Source: Phaseolus vulgaris (taxonomy: Eukaryota > Streptophyta > Magnoliopsida > Fabales > Fabaceae). Taken from it: DNA of 64,000 nt. The notes under the pieces were generated by a model. The model made no database searches. It was not told where the DNA came from and saw only the letters and a list, made by a program, of their open reading frames with translations. Below, piece after piece: positions 36,327-48,330 of this stretch. Where the stretch lies: contig NC_023759.2 in the NCBI RefSeq assembly GCF_000499845.2, forward strand, positions 48,582,172 to 48,646,171, read 5' to 3'. The position numbers and the translations under genes are program-made. Within the stretch, counting starts at the first letter, position 1. The number at the start of each line of letters is the position of its first letter.

Positions 36327-39300
36327 ATGGCTCAAAGCAGCTCTGATGAGGATACTGATATTAGTGAATCTGAAATTAGTGAGTACGAAGATAAATCCTA
36401 TGAAGAACTTAAAAGTGGAAGTCAGAATTTGAAAACACCGGATGAGACTTTCACTTGTCCGTACTGCCCTAAAAAGAGAAAACGGGATTATTTGTACAAG
36501 GAGCTCCTTCAACATGCTTCTGGGGTGGGTCAGAGTAGCTCACAAAAGAGGAAAGCTAGAGACAAGGCTAATCATTTGGCTTTAGTGAAATATTTAGAAA
36601 ATGATCTCATGAATGTAGATGTTCCATCAAATAATTCAAAACCGGTAGATGAAAGTGATTCTTCTGTTAATTCTAATGATCAGTTTGTGTGGCCTTGGGT
36701 TGGAATTGTAGTTAATATTCCTACTAGACGGACAGAAGATGGACGCTGTGTTGGAGAGAGCGGTTCCAGGCTGAGGGATGAGTACAGGATCAGGGGTTTC
36801 AACCCAGTTCGAGTCAATCCTTTGTGGAATTTTCGGGGTCATTCTGGAACTGCTCTTGTAGAATTCAATAAAAACTGGCCAGGCTTAGATAATGCAATGG
36901 CATTTGAAAGAGCGTATGAATTAGATCATCATGGGAAAAAAGATTGGTTTTCTAATTGTGGGCAGAAGTCTGGTCTTTATGGATGGGTTGCCCGAGCCGA
37001 TGACTACAACATGAACAACATCTATGGAGAATATCTGCGGAAGATGGGTGATGTCAAAACCATATCTGAGCTTATGGAAGAAGAAGCTCGAAGGCAAGAT
37101 AAACTTGTCTCCAATTTGAATAACATTATTCAGGTCAAGAACAACCACATAAAAGAGATTAAAGTGAGATACGATGAAACTACTGACAAAATGAACCTTG
37201 CTATGATGGAAAAAGATAAACTCAGTCAAGCTTATAATGAAGGTATCTATTCTTATTGGGCCTCAGGACCAAATTAGCTACAAATGCATATTACTTGAGT
37301 CACTGTAGGGGTTGACATCACAGGATTTTGCATTGCGAAATTAATTTTTTAAGAATATTGTACTGGAATTCTATTTCATATTTTAAAATGTTGTCTATTA
37401 TTTTCAAATGGTGCTTATGTGTTGTAACAACTTTTTTTTGGCATGATTCCTTCAGAGATACAGAAAATGTGGTCAAGTGCCAGGGATCACTGCCACAAGA
37501 TTTTTACTGATCACGAAAAGCTTAAAATGCAACTGGAATCTCAGAAAAATGAGCTTGAATTACGGAAAATTCAATTAGAAAAACGTGAGGCACATAATGA
37601 AAGTGAAAGAAAAAAGTTGGCAGAAGAAATCGAGGAGGTAGTGTTTTTCTTATTTTGCTGCATCTCCTAGTGTACTGTGGTTGAAATTCCTGTTAAATTA
37701 AGATTGGGGAAATAATATTATTATTTTAGGTTGATTGATTATTATGGTTGAGTTTTAGGTATTTCAATGCTCTAAAGGAAGGTGTTAGCTACCACGATTA
37801 ATCTTTTTTCCAATTTTTACTTATTGAGTTTGATGATAGTGATGATTGGTTATTTTCATTTAAATTTGTGGATCAAAATTTGTGATAATTCTGGAAATAT
37901 GATGAAACTGGTTTTGATTTGGTGTGTATATGCTATTGGAGGCTGTGAATTGAAAATAAATTTATGTTTCTATTGATGGTGTATTTTCCTATAAAGTAAA
38001 CTGTTTAACTATTCAATCCTTGGTGGCACAGTATGTAATTTGTCTGTCTGATTTTGATCTGGGAAGGGAAGTGATCCTGTGCCATATTTTGTCATAGGAG
38101 ATACTATAGATCAGATGGCACTGATATCTGAAAGTAATTGTGAAGTATTAATTTAAATTATGACCTCGATTGAGCTATCATTTGCCAAAAGCCATGCATT
38201 TAATGAGATGTAATTTGGGAAGTGAGAGGGAATGGGAGTGATCAATCTTGAGTTGTATGCCAAAGAATTTCATGTCATTGGTTTTCTGTTTACGGCCATT
38301 AAGGTGTTTGCCTAAGGACTATATCAATAATTCTTTTTATATAATCGGTTATTGCTGTATCTTTCAAATCATTTAAAATAAAGAAGTGCTTAATAAGCTT
38401 GTGGAAGGCTTTGTTTAACACTGCCGACATTTATTGCTTTTTGCAGAATGCAACAAAAAATAGTTCTCTTCAGATGGCTACTCTTGAGCAAAAGAAATCA
38501 GACGAAAATGTTATGAAACTGGCTGAAGATCAAAAGGTGTGTGGTGCCACTTTTTAGCTTTTTTAACGTCGATAAATGTCCTTGTCAGCACCAGAATGAC
38601 TTAGTATAATGCTATTTATACTTTATACAGAGGCAAAAAGAGCAACTCCATGCTAAAATCATTCAGCTTCAGAAACAACTTGATATGAAACAAGAGCTGG
38701 AGTTGGAGATTCAGCAATTAAAAGGATCTTTAAGTGTATTGAAGCACATGGAAGATGACGAAGATGTTGAAATTCTGAAGAAAGTAGATAATTTACAAAA
38801 GGATTTAAGAGACAAGGAACAATCACTTGAAGACATTGAATCACTTAATCAAACACTAATAATTAAAGAGCGTAAGAGTAATGATGAGCTGCAGGATGCC
38901 CGACAAGCATTGGTTGATGTAAGTCTGCATCTTTCAAATATATCTTCCTACTAATTCTTCAAATTAATTTGCAAGGGCATCTCACTGAGGTTCAGTCCAG
39001 TGTCACTATGCTTTTACTTGGCTTATGGACTGGTAGTGTTTTTTATGGTGATCTTGCTCGCCTATTTGAAATGTTATGTGTTGAAGCGCACACGGACTTA
39101 CAGATTTATATCTTTTTTTATTAAGCATTCCAATTTTTTCTTTTATTTGGTTAAGTGTGGTGTTAGTTTTTATGATTCATACCAAGGTAGCAGAGTGACT
39201 TTAGTAAAATTAATGTTCAAAATTAATTTGCAAAGTGTTCAGTATTTCTTTCAAGATTTAATGGTAATGTTTTTTTTTTCTCACTTGCAGGGAGTTAAAG

Positions 39301-40799
39301 AGTTACCATCTCATGGAAATGTTCGTTTAAAGAGAATGGGGGAACTTGACAGTAGACCATTCCTTGAAGCAATGAAAAAAAAGTACAATGAAGAGGATGC
39401 TGAAGAGAGAGCTTCAGAACTGTGCTCGTTGTGGGAAGAGTATCTAAAGGACCCAGATTGGCATCCATTCAAAGTTATCATGGATGCTAATGGGAAAGAA
39501 AAGGTATTTCTTTATTAAACATATTTATAGATCTCCTGAAATTATCCTGAAGCCCATGTGCTTCGTTGCATGGCTCTCTTAATCACACTTGGTTCACTAT
39601 GTTATTTATCTTTATTGTGTTGTGGAAGAATACAATTAATGTTTTGATAGTTTCCGTACTCTGCATTAGAAATATTTGTCTTTCTGAACCTGTAATACTT
39701 TCACAGATTAACCTGTAAAATGAACAAAAAAAAACAGATTGGTATAAACTTTATGTTATGATCTTTTATCTATTATGTATTATTATAAACTTTACGTAAC
39801 TTTCAACTTTTAAATAAAACTTTTCTCTCCCCTCTCCCACGGAAATCCTACTCCCAAATACACCCTTAGGTTTGGTGTTTAGCGGAATAGAGGAATGCTT
39901 CTGCTGATTAGAAGAGTCGTATGTGGTTATTGATTAATTGGAGAAAAATGTCTTGACCACTAAGAATGTTTAAGTTTTAAATAACCTTTTAAGACTGGCC
40001 ACACTGATAATGGAAAGCTTCAGTAATGTAAATTGTCGAAACCTGTTGAAAGTAAAGCCTAGCCTAGCCTAGCCTAACTCATTTCAACACCCCAATTACA
40101 TTTTCTCTTTATGAATTTGTAAACCTGGAAAGCTTGAACAGCCTAATAAAGCACTCTGTGTTATGTTCAAATATGAATACGAGTAAGTTGGTTGTACTCT
40201 CGTGATATGTCTTTATTACTATTGTACAAGGGGATGAGATATTTGTAGAACATACGTATATACTGAGCTCATAAGGTTTGGTGTTGGGAAGGATGACATT
40301 AATTTGAGAGAATAAGAGCTAATAAGGATGTCCCCCCATAGCCAAATAATGAGTGTTTTGGTAGCATTTGTTTTAACCATGAAGAGTACATCTTTCAATT
40401 CTTCCTCCAAAGCTTTATGAAAAATATCATTCTTATTTAACAATTTGATAAATACAGATGCTTTTAATTCATTTTAACCTAAAATTATATTAAAAAATTC
40501 TTTGAATTTGTAAGCTGAACATTTTCATTTTGTCATTTGGCATCGTGGATTTATTATTTCAGGAAATTATTAAGAATGACGATGAAAAGCTGAACGGGTT
40601 GAAAGAAGAGCTGGGTGAAGGTGCATATAAAGCAGTGGTGGAGGCATTGTCAGAAATAAATGAACATAATCCTAGTGGCCGGTACTTAACCTCGGTATTA
40701 TGGAACTATAAACAAGGAAGGAGAGCTACTCTTAAAGAAGGAATACAATTTCTGTTGAATCATTGGAAAGTTCTTAAACGCAAGAGGGGAATGATGTGA
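36327..40799 (+). CDS. IDN2: IDN2/FDM-type XS-XH domain protein (RdDM factor)
   Basis: Exons 36327-37242, 37456-37637, 38447-38536, 38631-38918, 39291-39503 and 40563-40799, all in phase; 641 aa (IDN2 is about 647). The acidic N-terminus contains DTDISESEISEYEDKSYEEL. A zf-XS follows (FTCPYCPKKRK, C44/C47, then LLQHASGVG), then the XS domain (about 119-232: FVWPWVGIVVNIPT, SGSRLRDEYRIRGFNP, HSGTALVEFNK, GLYGWVARADDYN). A long coiled coil (about 250-490) leads to the XH domain (about 495-641: KRMGELDSRPF, LWEEYLKDPDWHPFK, EINEHNPSGRY, LWNYKQGRRATL), ending KRKRGMM. IDN2/FDM proteins dimerise through the coiled coil and XH, bind dsRNA with 5' overhangs through XS, and act in RNA-directed DNA methylation after AGO4 binding, in the nucleus. 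The start follows a 5'-UTR acceptor at 36279. Which FDM paralogue it is needs a tree. Confidence 0.95.
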
Positions 40800-41405
40800 A
40801 GGTTTGTATATAACTGTATTAGGTTACTGCATGTCTTTTTAACTGTATCTATAGTCAGATTGCAGAAAAAAAATAATTTTAAAAGCTATTGGTATGTTGC
40901 TTGGTTACTTATAAGTAAAAGTACCTATGGACCTAGGTTAATTTTCACAAAAAAATAGTAGTTAACAACATCCTCTTCTGTTTTTATACTGTTATTGTTC
41001 AAATTATTGTGATGTAGCTAAGGATTGTATTTCCGAAAGGTTGATGTTGGCTTCGGGAAGAGAATTATGCATAGCAGCCTGGTAGCATGCATGCGTCCAT
41101 GTTGGGAGAGCAACAAACCTAGCAGATGTGTATTGTAGGCTAAGTTATCTGTGATAATGCCAAACTCTGTAATTTCAGTTTGGCACTTTAATTATGTGTT
41201 GCCGGAAGCAAACTACATTCATAATGGCACACTCTGCAATCTTGTGTGGGAGAAGACATAAGTTAAACTTCATGACTATATATCATTTCACTTTTAATCT
41301 TAATTTTATGAGTAATTCACATTCTGGTGCAAATATATTTTACTGTCTCTTCACCATGATCCAGCTAATTGTTAGTTATTAAAAGTAATATTTTTCCCTA
41401 ATTAT
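40800..41405. other. IDN2 3' flank
   Basis: Probable IDN2 3' UTR and intergenic DNA; convergent with the minus-strand exons that end at 41406. No gene. Confidence 0.5.
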
Positions 41406-41653
41406 TTACGTTTGATGGTGGCTTGTAGATGTGTTTTTCATTCTAAGCTTAATCATTTTGGCTTCAAGTTCTTTCTTTATACTCTGAAAGAAAAGGCCAA
41501 AATTAGTACATATATTATTGTAAAATATTTTATTATAAACTAGGAAGCATAATTAACACCTACCTTAAATTCTTCACATTTCTTTGGTAAATGCTCAAAA
41601 TTACTAACTAGTTCTTCATGCTCTAAATCAAGAGAGGTTGATTGCCTCCTGAC
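41406..41653 (-). pseudogene. two terminal exons of an unidentified or decayed gene
   Basis: On the minus strand, 41653-41564 (90 nt) is open and bounded by a CTTTTTAG acceptor and an AAG|GTAGGT donor; it encodes VRRQSTSLDLEHEE...KKCEEFK. The next segment, 41483-41406 (78 nt), follows TTTTCTTTCAG in the same phase, encodes SIKKELEAKMIKLRMKN and stops at TAA. The charged, heptad-like composition suggests a coiled-coil C-terminus. No confident upstream exon was found. A 40-codon stretch near 41970-41850 (QSLSHNNDVEVNKEYDD) is interrupted by one TGA, which suggests a broken gene. Family not recognised. Confidence 0.45.
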
Positions 41654-42724
41654 CTAAAAAGACAATGAATATAATATTATTTTCATAATTAGAAATCATA
41701 TATACAATCTCACATACATAAGATTATACTTTAAAAAAATTCATTCATAATTTTAAAATAAACTAACAAAAGAATTTATATTTTCAATTATTATGTAGTT
41801 TTTTTTGTTAAATGTAATTAATAAAAAACATTATTTTTATTGTTCTCATTAAAAATGTGTTGGATCATCATACTCCTTGTTCACTTCCACATCATTATTA
41901 TGACTAAGGGATTGTTTCTTTCAAACACGTCCTTGTAATGAAAACAATAAAAGTCTCTTCATTTTATATCAACTGCAAACATTTTTTTAATAGCAGATAA
42001 ATAGAGAGGATGCCATAACAAACAGGTCAGACAGTTAAGGTAATGAAAAAAATCGATAGAAAAATATATAAAAAAATCAGTACTTAAAAAAATTAATAAA
42101 TATTTAATTATAAATATTCAAATTTTTCAGGAATGTCAAACTTAAATAAACCTAGTATTTAAAAAACCTATTTTATAAAAAAAAGTGAAACAGTCTTTTA
42201 GATTTTTCTAAATATCACGTTTGAAAGGGAGTGATTTTTCTTATGAAAAAAATTTCAACAAAGAATCTTAATATTTTGAACGAGATAATAGATTTTTATT
42301 TTATTATTTTTATATACAATCAAATCTTCTTGATTCAGTCTAATAATATTAAATGGTTTAAGAATTATTTTAAAAAATAATATTTTTATGTAATATTTTT
42401 TAAAATTTTAATATGTTTTCATAAGTATTGTCATTACAGTAAATTAAAAGAACCAGTTGTGTGTGAGAGACTATGCATGTCAACTTTTTTCATTCTCTTA
42501 TAATTGTTATTATTTTCTATCATTCTAAAGAGTAAGTAGATTAGTTAAATTGTGATTTATAATCATATAAATAATGACTCATTAAAAAACAATTTTCTTT
42601 AGTCATTTAATGGTACCAGCTACAACAAACCATTAAAATATAATTTATTTTTATTTTTATTTTAATAATTACAATTTATTATATCATTTTTAATAGTTTT
42701 AAATTTTAATTGTATATTGTCAAT
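41654..42724. other. AT-rich spacer, possible remains of the minus-strand gene
   Basis: Contains the interrupted minus-strand coding-like stretch near 41850-41970; otherwise low-complexity A/T sequence without supported genes. Confidence 0.4.
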
Positions 42725-43166
42725 TGTATGGAGATCACATCTACTATAGATGAGAATATTTCATTGTATATAAATGGGTGCAAATCTCATTCCATGAGCC
42801 AGTTTTTATGGGATTGAGTTAGGCTTAAAGTCCACTTTGTAATGGTATCAGAGTCTGATTGGCAGTCTCGGCGTTTTATGAGGTTGAGTTAGGCTTAAAG
42901 TTCACTTCGTAATATGGTATCAGAGTTATTTAAAGCCTATCATAACTAATGTTGTTGGACTTATTATGTCACTTGCTATCGGACCGTTATTGGACCACCC
43001 ATAATGTTATCCCACGCACGAGTTGTTATGTTCAGCGTGATGGGTGTGTGTTAGAAATTCCACATCGAGTAGAGATTAAAGTATTTTCATTGTATATAAG
43101 TGGTGCAAACCTCAACCCCATGAGTTTGTTTTATGGGGTTGAGTTAAGCTTAAAGTCCAACTCATA
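42725..43166 (+). mobile_element. TRIM-like miniature LTR retrotransposon
   Basis: The left repeat (about 42725-42842) and right repeat (43049-43166) align over about 118 bp, sharing TTTCATTGTATATAA, TGCAAA-CTCA, CCATGAG, TTTTATGGG and TTGAGTTA-GCTTAAAGTCCA. Directly after the left repeat is TGGTATCAGAG (42843-42853), complementary to the 3' end of initiator tRNA-Met, a standard primer-binding site. The internal part is about 200 bp with no coding sequence. It carries a second partial LTR end plus PBS (about 42865-42925), suggesting an internal rearrangement. Diverged, hence old. Confidence 0.65.
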
Positions 43167-43252
43167 GTATGAATGCAAACATTTTAAGTTTTATTTTTAA
43201 ATTATAATTCAATGCAAACATCTTTAATCTCTATTAAAAAAATTATAATTTG

Positions 43253-43339
43253 TATCTCTTCTTATTATTTGATTTAGTTGTTATCTCTTCTTATCATTTG
43301 ATTTAGTTATTATCTCTTCTTATAATTTGATTTAGTTGT
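43253..43339. repeat. three 29-bp tandem copies upstream of the ACD11-like gene
   Basis: Units beginning at 43253, 43282 and 43311, each TATCTCTTCTTAT followed by ATTTGATTTAGTT, one or two differences between copies. Confidence 0.9.
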
Positions 43340-43667
43340 TTTCTTATGTTTTTACTACTTCTTTTTTTTATAAAAAATATAAATATAATAATGATAATGT
43401 GTTGCCGGTAGTTTATAATAAAGAATTTTCTAAAATTATATTTTGATTGTATACCTAAACTAGCAGCTGTGTAGGTATTTTCTTTCAGAAGTTTGAGGGA
43501 ATTTTGAAGCTGTGGCAGGCCGCATTTGTAGCCAATCTTCACCGACCGCCTAAACAGGCGCTTTTTGGCTTTTACCATTGCGAATTCCAATTTCAATTCC
43601 TTTTTGACGTTTCAATAATAACACATTCAGATTGAAGAATCGAGAAATCTGTAGAAGGAAGAATAGG

Positions 43668-44297
43668 ATGCCCGAGATGGAAGAGGGCGAGGATATAGAG
43701 CAACCTCTAACGGCCATAGCAGAGGCGTTTGAGGAATTGTCTAAGTGGAGGAAGAAGGAGGTGCACCACATTCGTCTCGACACGTTCTGCGAAGCCGCCT
43801 CTCTGGTCTCCGTTCTCTTCCGGTGTCTAGGCCTGGCTTTTAAATTCGCCGAATTGGAATACATGGCGAAGCTACAAGGTCTCGTGGAAGCATCAAAGAC
43901 ATGTCCGACGCTAGAGGATATCCTCGTGCTTGATGTTGCCAGTGATACCGTTAAAACATCTGGAAGCTGTTCACGTAATCTGCGTAGGGTTCGGCAGGGT
44001 CTGGATCTTGTGAGAGCTATATTCGAACAGCTTCTATCCAGCGACGATACTTCTCTGAAAGAAGTCGCTTCAACGGCTTATGGACAGGTTTGTGCTCCCT
44101 ATCACACCTGGGCGGTTCGAACAGCCGTGTACGCAGGGATGTATACACTTCCAAGCAGAGAACAACTTTTGATGAAGCTGAATGAAACAGAGCAATCCGC
44201 AGAGAAGAAGATGAAAAGGTACATTGCTGCCTCACATCCCATTATAGAATACATTGATAAACTCTATCTTTCTCGAAACATCACGTTGGATTGGTGA
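43668..44297 (+). CDS. ACD11-like GLTP-domain ceramide-1-phosphate transfer protein
   Basis: 209 aa in one uninterrupted exon. It matches ACD11 throughout: PLTAIAEAFEEL, EAASLVSVLFRCLGLAFKF, SRNLRRVRQGLDLVRAIFEQ, QVCAPYHTWAVR and the C-terminal LDW. The GLTP fold shuttles ceramide-1-phosphate and phytoceramide-1-phosphate between membranes; Arabidopsis acd11 mutants show runaway cell death. Compared with ACD11 as I recall it, Lys68 (K64), Arg103 (R99), Arg107 (R103) and His146 (H143) of the headgroup site are kept. The position of the key Asp60 is Glu64 (ELEYMAK instead of MDYVAK), and R106 is Gln110. The start at 43668 precedes a second Met (43677); upstream ATG 43632 is in frame but looks like leader. 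Likely a divergent paralogue. The absence of an intron in the coding region is worth noting. Confidence 0.9.
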   Translation: MPEMEEGEDIEQPLTAIAEAFEELSKWRKKEVHHIRLDTFCEAASLVSVLFRCLGLAFKFAELEYMAKLQGLVEASKTCPTLEDILVLDVASDTVKTSGSCSRNLRRVRQGLDLVRAIFEQLLSSDDTSLKEVASTAYGQVCAPYHTWAVRTAVYAGMYTLPSREQLLMKLNETEQSAEKKMKRYIAASHPIIEYIDKLYLSRNITLDW

Positions 44298-46879
44298 GTT
44301 TAGTTTATCAAAAGGAAAAAGAAAGACAAAATATAATAAGTTATAAGTTAAATGGCATTTGTGTTTGTGTTTGGCTCACTTGTATATACACACATGATGA
44401 TGATGATGATGTAATTATGTTAGTTTTACTCAGCTTTTTGTCCTTTAGTGAGAAGATTAATTTATTCCAGTTTTAAAATGAATGTCTATAGGATTTTTAA
44501 TAGTTTCAAATTTAGATACACTTTTAATAATTCTAATTCTAAAGATGTGTAAGTAAACTCTCAGAATTAATGTTAACATGTATTTTGGATAGTTTTAAAA
44601 TTATATGTACAGTTTCTGGAATTATCGCACTTTTAAGTTCTAAAATTAAATTATTAAAAGTGTATATAAAAAATAGTTCAATTAAAATTGCATGTAAAAA
44701 TTAGTTTTGATATTGTGCATACCATTTTAGAATAGCTAAAAATGTATATAAATATTAATTTTGAATTTATACATTTGTATATAACTTTAGAACTATTGGA
44801 AATGTATATAAATATTAGTTCTAAAATTGTATATGTAAACTTCATACAATTTTATCAAGATAATTTAAATTTTATAATAAAAAATTATTAATATTTTAAT
44901 AGTAATTTTGAAAAACTTTGAAAATAAAGAAGTGGTCATCATAATTCAAAAAAATTATAAAAAAAAACTTAAAAACAAAATATTTTGCGATATCGGATTT
45001 AAATATAGGATTTGTTTAGATACCTATAACAGTTGTTCTAAGAGATACCTTTGATTAAAGGTTCAACGAATATGATTTTTTAGAATATTTATTTAAAAAA
45101 AACAAATATCATGTGAAAATAAATAAATTATTTTAGTTCAAAAAAGGGTATGTATTTTCATTCATAATAGAAAATCACGAATTACCTGAACAGTGAAAAA
45201 AAGTATTTATATTTTAATTTTATATTTATGTAATTTATGTTTATTAGAGTATAAAAAAGTGTGAATGCCTAATATTGTTTATGAATGATACAATCAGCAA
45301 AAACAGTGTAAACTATACCAATTTTTCAAAAAAAAAGTATTGAATTGAATATAATATATAAGATAATACAAATTGTGTGCATTTTTTTTTTCATAGTTTA
45401 CGTTCGTGTTTTAAATTTACATATCGAATAGTGAAATTTAGTATATAGTGTCGGATTCAATTTGTGCTTTCAAATTAAAACATCGAATTGTGTAAACTGA
45501 TATATAAATGATGGAATTGTTCTATTAAATATTATGATTGGTGGCTGAAAGGGAGTTATATAAGTGGAAGGGAAAGGAGGTATGAGGTATGAGGTGTAAC
45601 TGAAATTATTTAAAAATGTGAAGTTATACTTTATTTAGGGCTATTTAAATTTTAAAAAAAAAATTGACTTTTCACAATTTATATGGAGGTGCATGAGAAT
45701 GTATGGTGTCTTTACTAGTGACGGCTCTGTTTTTGTTTGCTTTTTTTTTCATTTTTTTGGAAGTCACAAAACCCAAAAAAATATAGTAAGATCCAAAAAA
45801 TAGAGTACAAAACTAAAAATAAAATTATCTTCGCATTGGGGAAATTGAATACAACGAATCTTCTCATCAACTCTCTCATACAAATGATGAAACTGCTCTT
45901 TCATATGCAGTTAAAAAATAATGAAAGTGTTGCAACTGAAAGTGAGGTAAGTATGGAGTGTGAAGGTAAGGTTATTTAAAAATGTGAAGTCACGTTTCAT
46001 TTAGGGCTATTTAATTTTTTTTTAAAAGGTTTATTTTCTTGTCAATCCTATGCTACACGATCAAATGATGAAATTACTATTTCAAACTCTGTCGTTAGAG
46101 AAGAATAATAGAGTTGTGACCGAAAAAGATGTGTTTTGTATAAAGGTGAAGGCAGGAATTATTGTAAAATTATATAAAATAAGAAAAAAAACTGTTTGAT
46201 TATTAGGTTGCTTTTAATTTAGAAATATCTTTTGAAAAAAAATTGCCCCTTATTACCTTATATATCAAAATGAAAAATGATGACAACAAAATGATATTTT
46301 TTAATAAATAGTTATTACTTTAAAAGAACTATTGTATACTGAATCCCTTTTTCTACTATCATTAATTATCAAACAACATTTTCTTTTTAAATTAAACTCC
46401 ATTTAGTTTATCATTTTCATATGTTTATTTATAACTTGAATTCAATACTTTTAAAAAGATTAATTATTAAAATAGCAGTATACCATAATACACATTATTT
46501 ATCATAAACCTTAAATTAAATTCTAATTTAATAGAATTTTTTCTAAATTGTAATTATAATATATTTTATTTATTATTATTATTTTGTTCATGTAAAATAA
46601 AACATTTTTTATAAACTTGAAATACTACTTCTAATAAATTAAAATCTATTTTTATAATACAATTTTAAGTTAGTTATTCATTATATCATTTTTAGTTTTT
46701 TTTTACTTGTTACTATATTTCTCATACTTAATTATACTTATTTGTTAATTAAAAGAATGATTGAAAAATATATAATATCTTTAAATTTAAAAATTATAAG
46801 TAAAATAAGTACATTGTGAGAAAATTATAATAAAAAGTATTTAAAAAATCTAATAACAATAAACAAAAACAAAAAACTC
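44298..46879. other. gene-poor region with diverged direct repeats
   Basis: AT-rich DNA. A block TTATTTAAAAATGTGAAGT...TTTAGGGCTATTTAA occurs near 45606-45650 and again near 45971-46014 (offset 365 bp). A second pair (CAAATGATGAAA...CTxTTTCA) occurs near 45880 and 46060. GGAGGTGCATGAGAATGTATGG near 45684-45705 resembles the right end of the 15845-16200 MITE. No gene. Confidence 0.5.
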
Positions 46880-48330
46880 ATGGAGAGTGAACCCTAAAAA
46901 AACATTGGTGCTATATATATACTTGTAACTTCGACAGGCAACTCTGTTAGGGTGCAGCTCTTCTGCTGAAGTCTAATCGGGGCTGTGATTATAAAGAGAG
47001 AGGCTTGAGAAGGAAAACCCTAATTTCATTGTTGAAGAAGGTGCCGCCATCTCCTTTGGTTCAAAGGTTTCGGCTTTGGTATCTCATCTTAAAATTGAAT
47101 TGGGTTTTTCCTTCAATGACAGTTTTCCTAATTTACACTTGATATGAGCCTTGTTCTTTTGTAATTTTTAATTTTTTGTACTTTTATATTCAATCTTGTA
47201 ACTTTTTTGCAGAGTTTTTGTTCTGCGCGTCATTTTGTTTTCTTGTTGTCTCGTCTCTCTCTTTTGCTTAATGGCTTAAGGAACTGTTCTTAGGGAGGAG
47301 TTAGTGTGTTTCTTCTGGGCATCGGCACACAATCGTAGAGATGGTATCACAATATTAAACGTAATTCCTTCATCAAACATTGAACTTTATTTTATAAGAA
47401 ACTGTGGTACATGTCTTTTACTCCAATCTGGTTTCTTGTGAGCATGCTCTTCTGAAAATACCAGATCTTATATAGTTTTTTCTAATGTGTTTGAACTAGC
47501 TAGTTGTGTAAGAGAAATGTTTGAAAATATGCCAATGATAATATCTAATTTTCAAGATTGAGGTTAAGCCTAAATATTTCAATTAAGTTGATTATTGTCA
47601 CTGTGTATTAGAAACTAAACTAAGTCTTGGTACAAGTCTGATAATAAAAGAAAATCTTATTTTGAAATCTTTATATGAACTAGGAAAAAAGGGAATGAAG
47701 TGCACAGTGAATGGGTGCAACTTATGAATTGCTTTGGAAGAGATTCAAACTAGATATAGCTTTTAACCTTCTAGTTATCGTATATTAGTATTCTATTAGA
47801 TTACTATACCTAATATGCTACTTGAGTGCCTCTGCCCAGGTTTCTGTTGTTTTATAGAGTTGCTACTTCACCTGTAGATTTGAAAGATTATTTAGTATTG
47901 GAAAGATGTTAGTCTGAATCTCGAAAAAAGATAGAAGATTAGGTTATGTTGTGGAAAATTGGCTAACTACATATCTTGAATTAGCATTTGTGTGGTGTTT
48001 AAAGGTATTTTACATTGTATTATTGGGCAGAGGAGGGTAGTTCTAATAACACTGTTTCTAGTTTAGCCATTTTTTTTAAGAAAACCCTGATTCCCATCAT
48101 ATTCTTAGACTGAGATGAAGTTGTTGAGGGAGATCATAGTTATAGAAGACTGTGGAGGAGGGCATAATACTCTCTGGGCTTGCGAGATAGACGAACTCTG
48201 TTTCAATTGTCAAATTCTTTCTTTCAACCGCATATAGTAATAATAAAGTCTATTTTAATTTTTTTAAATATCTCTAAATAAAATATAACTTCGTATTTTT
48301 AAGTAACATTAGTGTGAGAGGATAATTGTA
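46880..48330 (+). other. leader-like transcription unit without an ORF (unresolved)
   Basis: A TATATATA box (about 46911-46918) is followed by a GC-richer leader with a telo-box AAACCCTAA (about 47023-47031) and GGTGCCGCCATCTCCTTTGG. A donor-like AAG|GTTTCGG and a later acceptor TTTTTTGCAG (47203-47212) follow. This is the layout of ribosomal-protein and other translation-related gene 5' ends, but no reading frame of any length comes after. It could be a truncated gene, a non-coding RNA or chance. Confidence 0.3.

Noticed and set aside
39000..39290. N-terminal part of the 172-codon frame before IDN2 exon 5
   Set aside because: Hydrophobic intron read-through; the exon begins at 39291 after TTGCAG.
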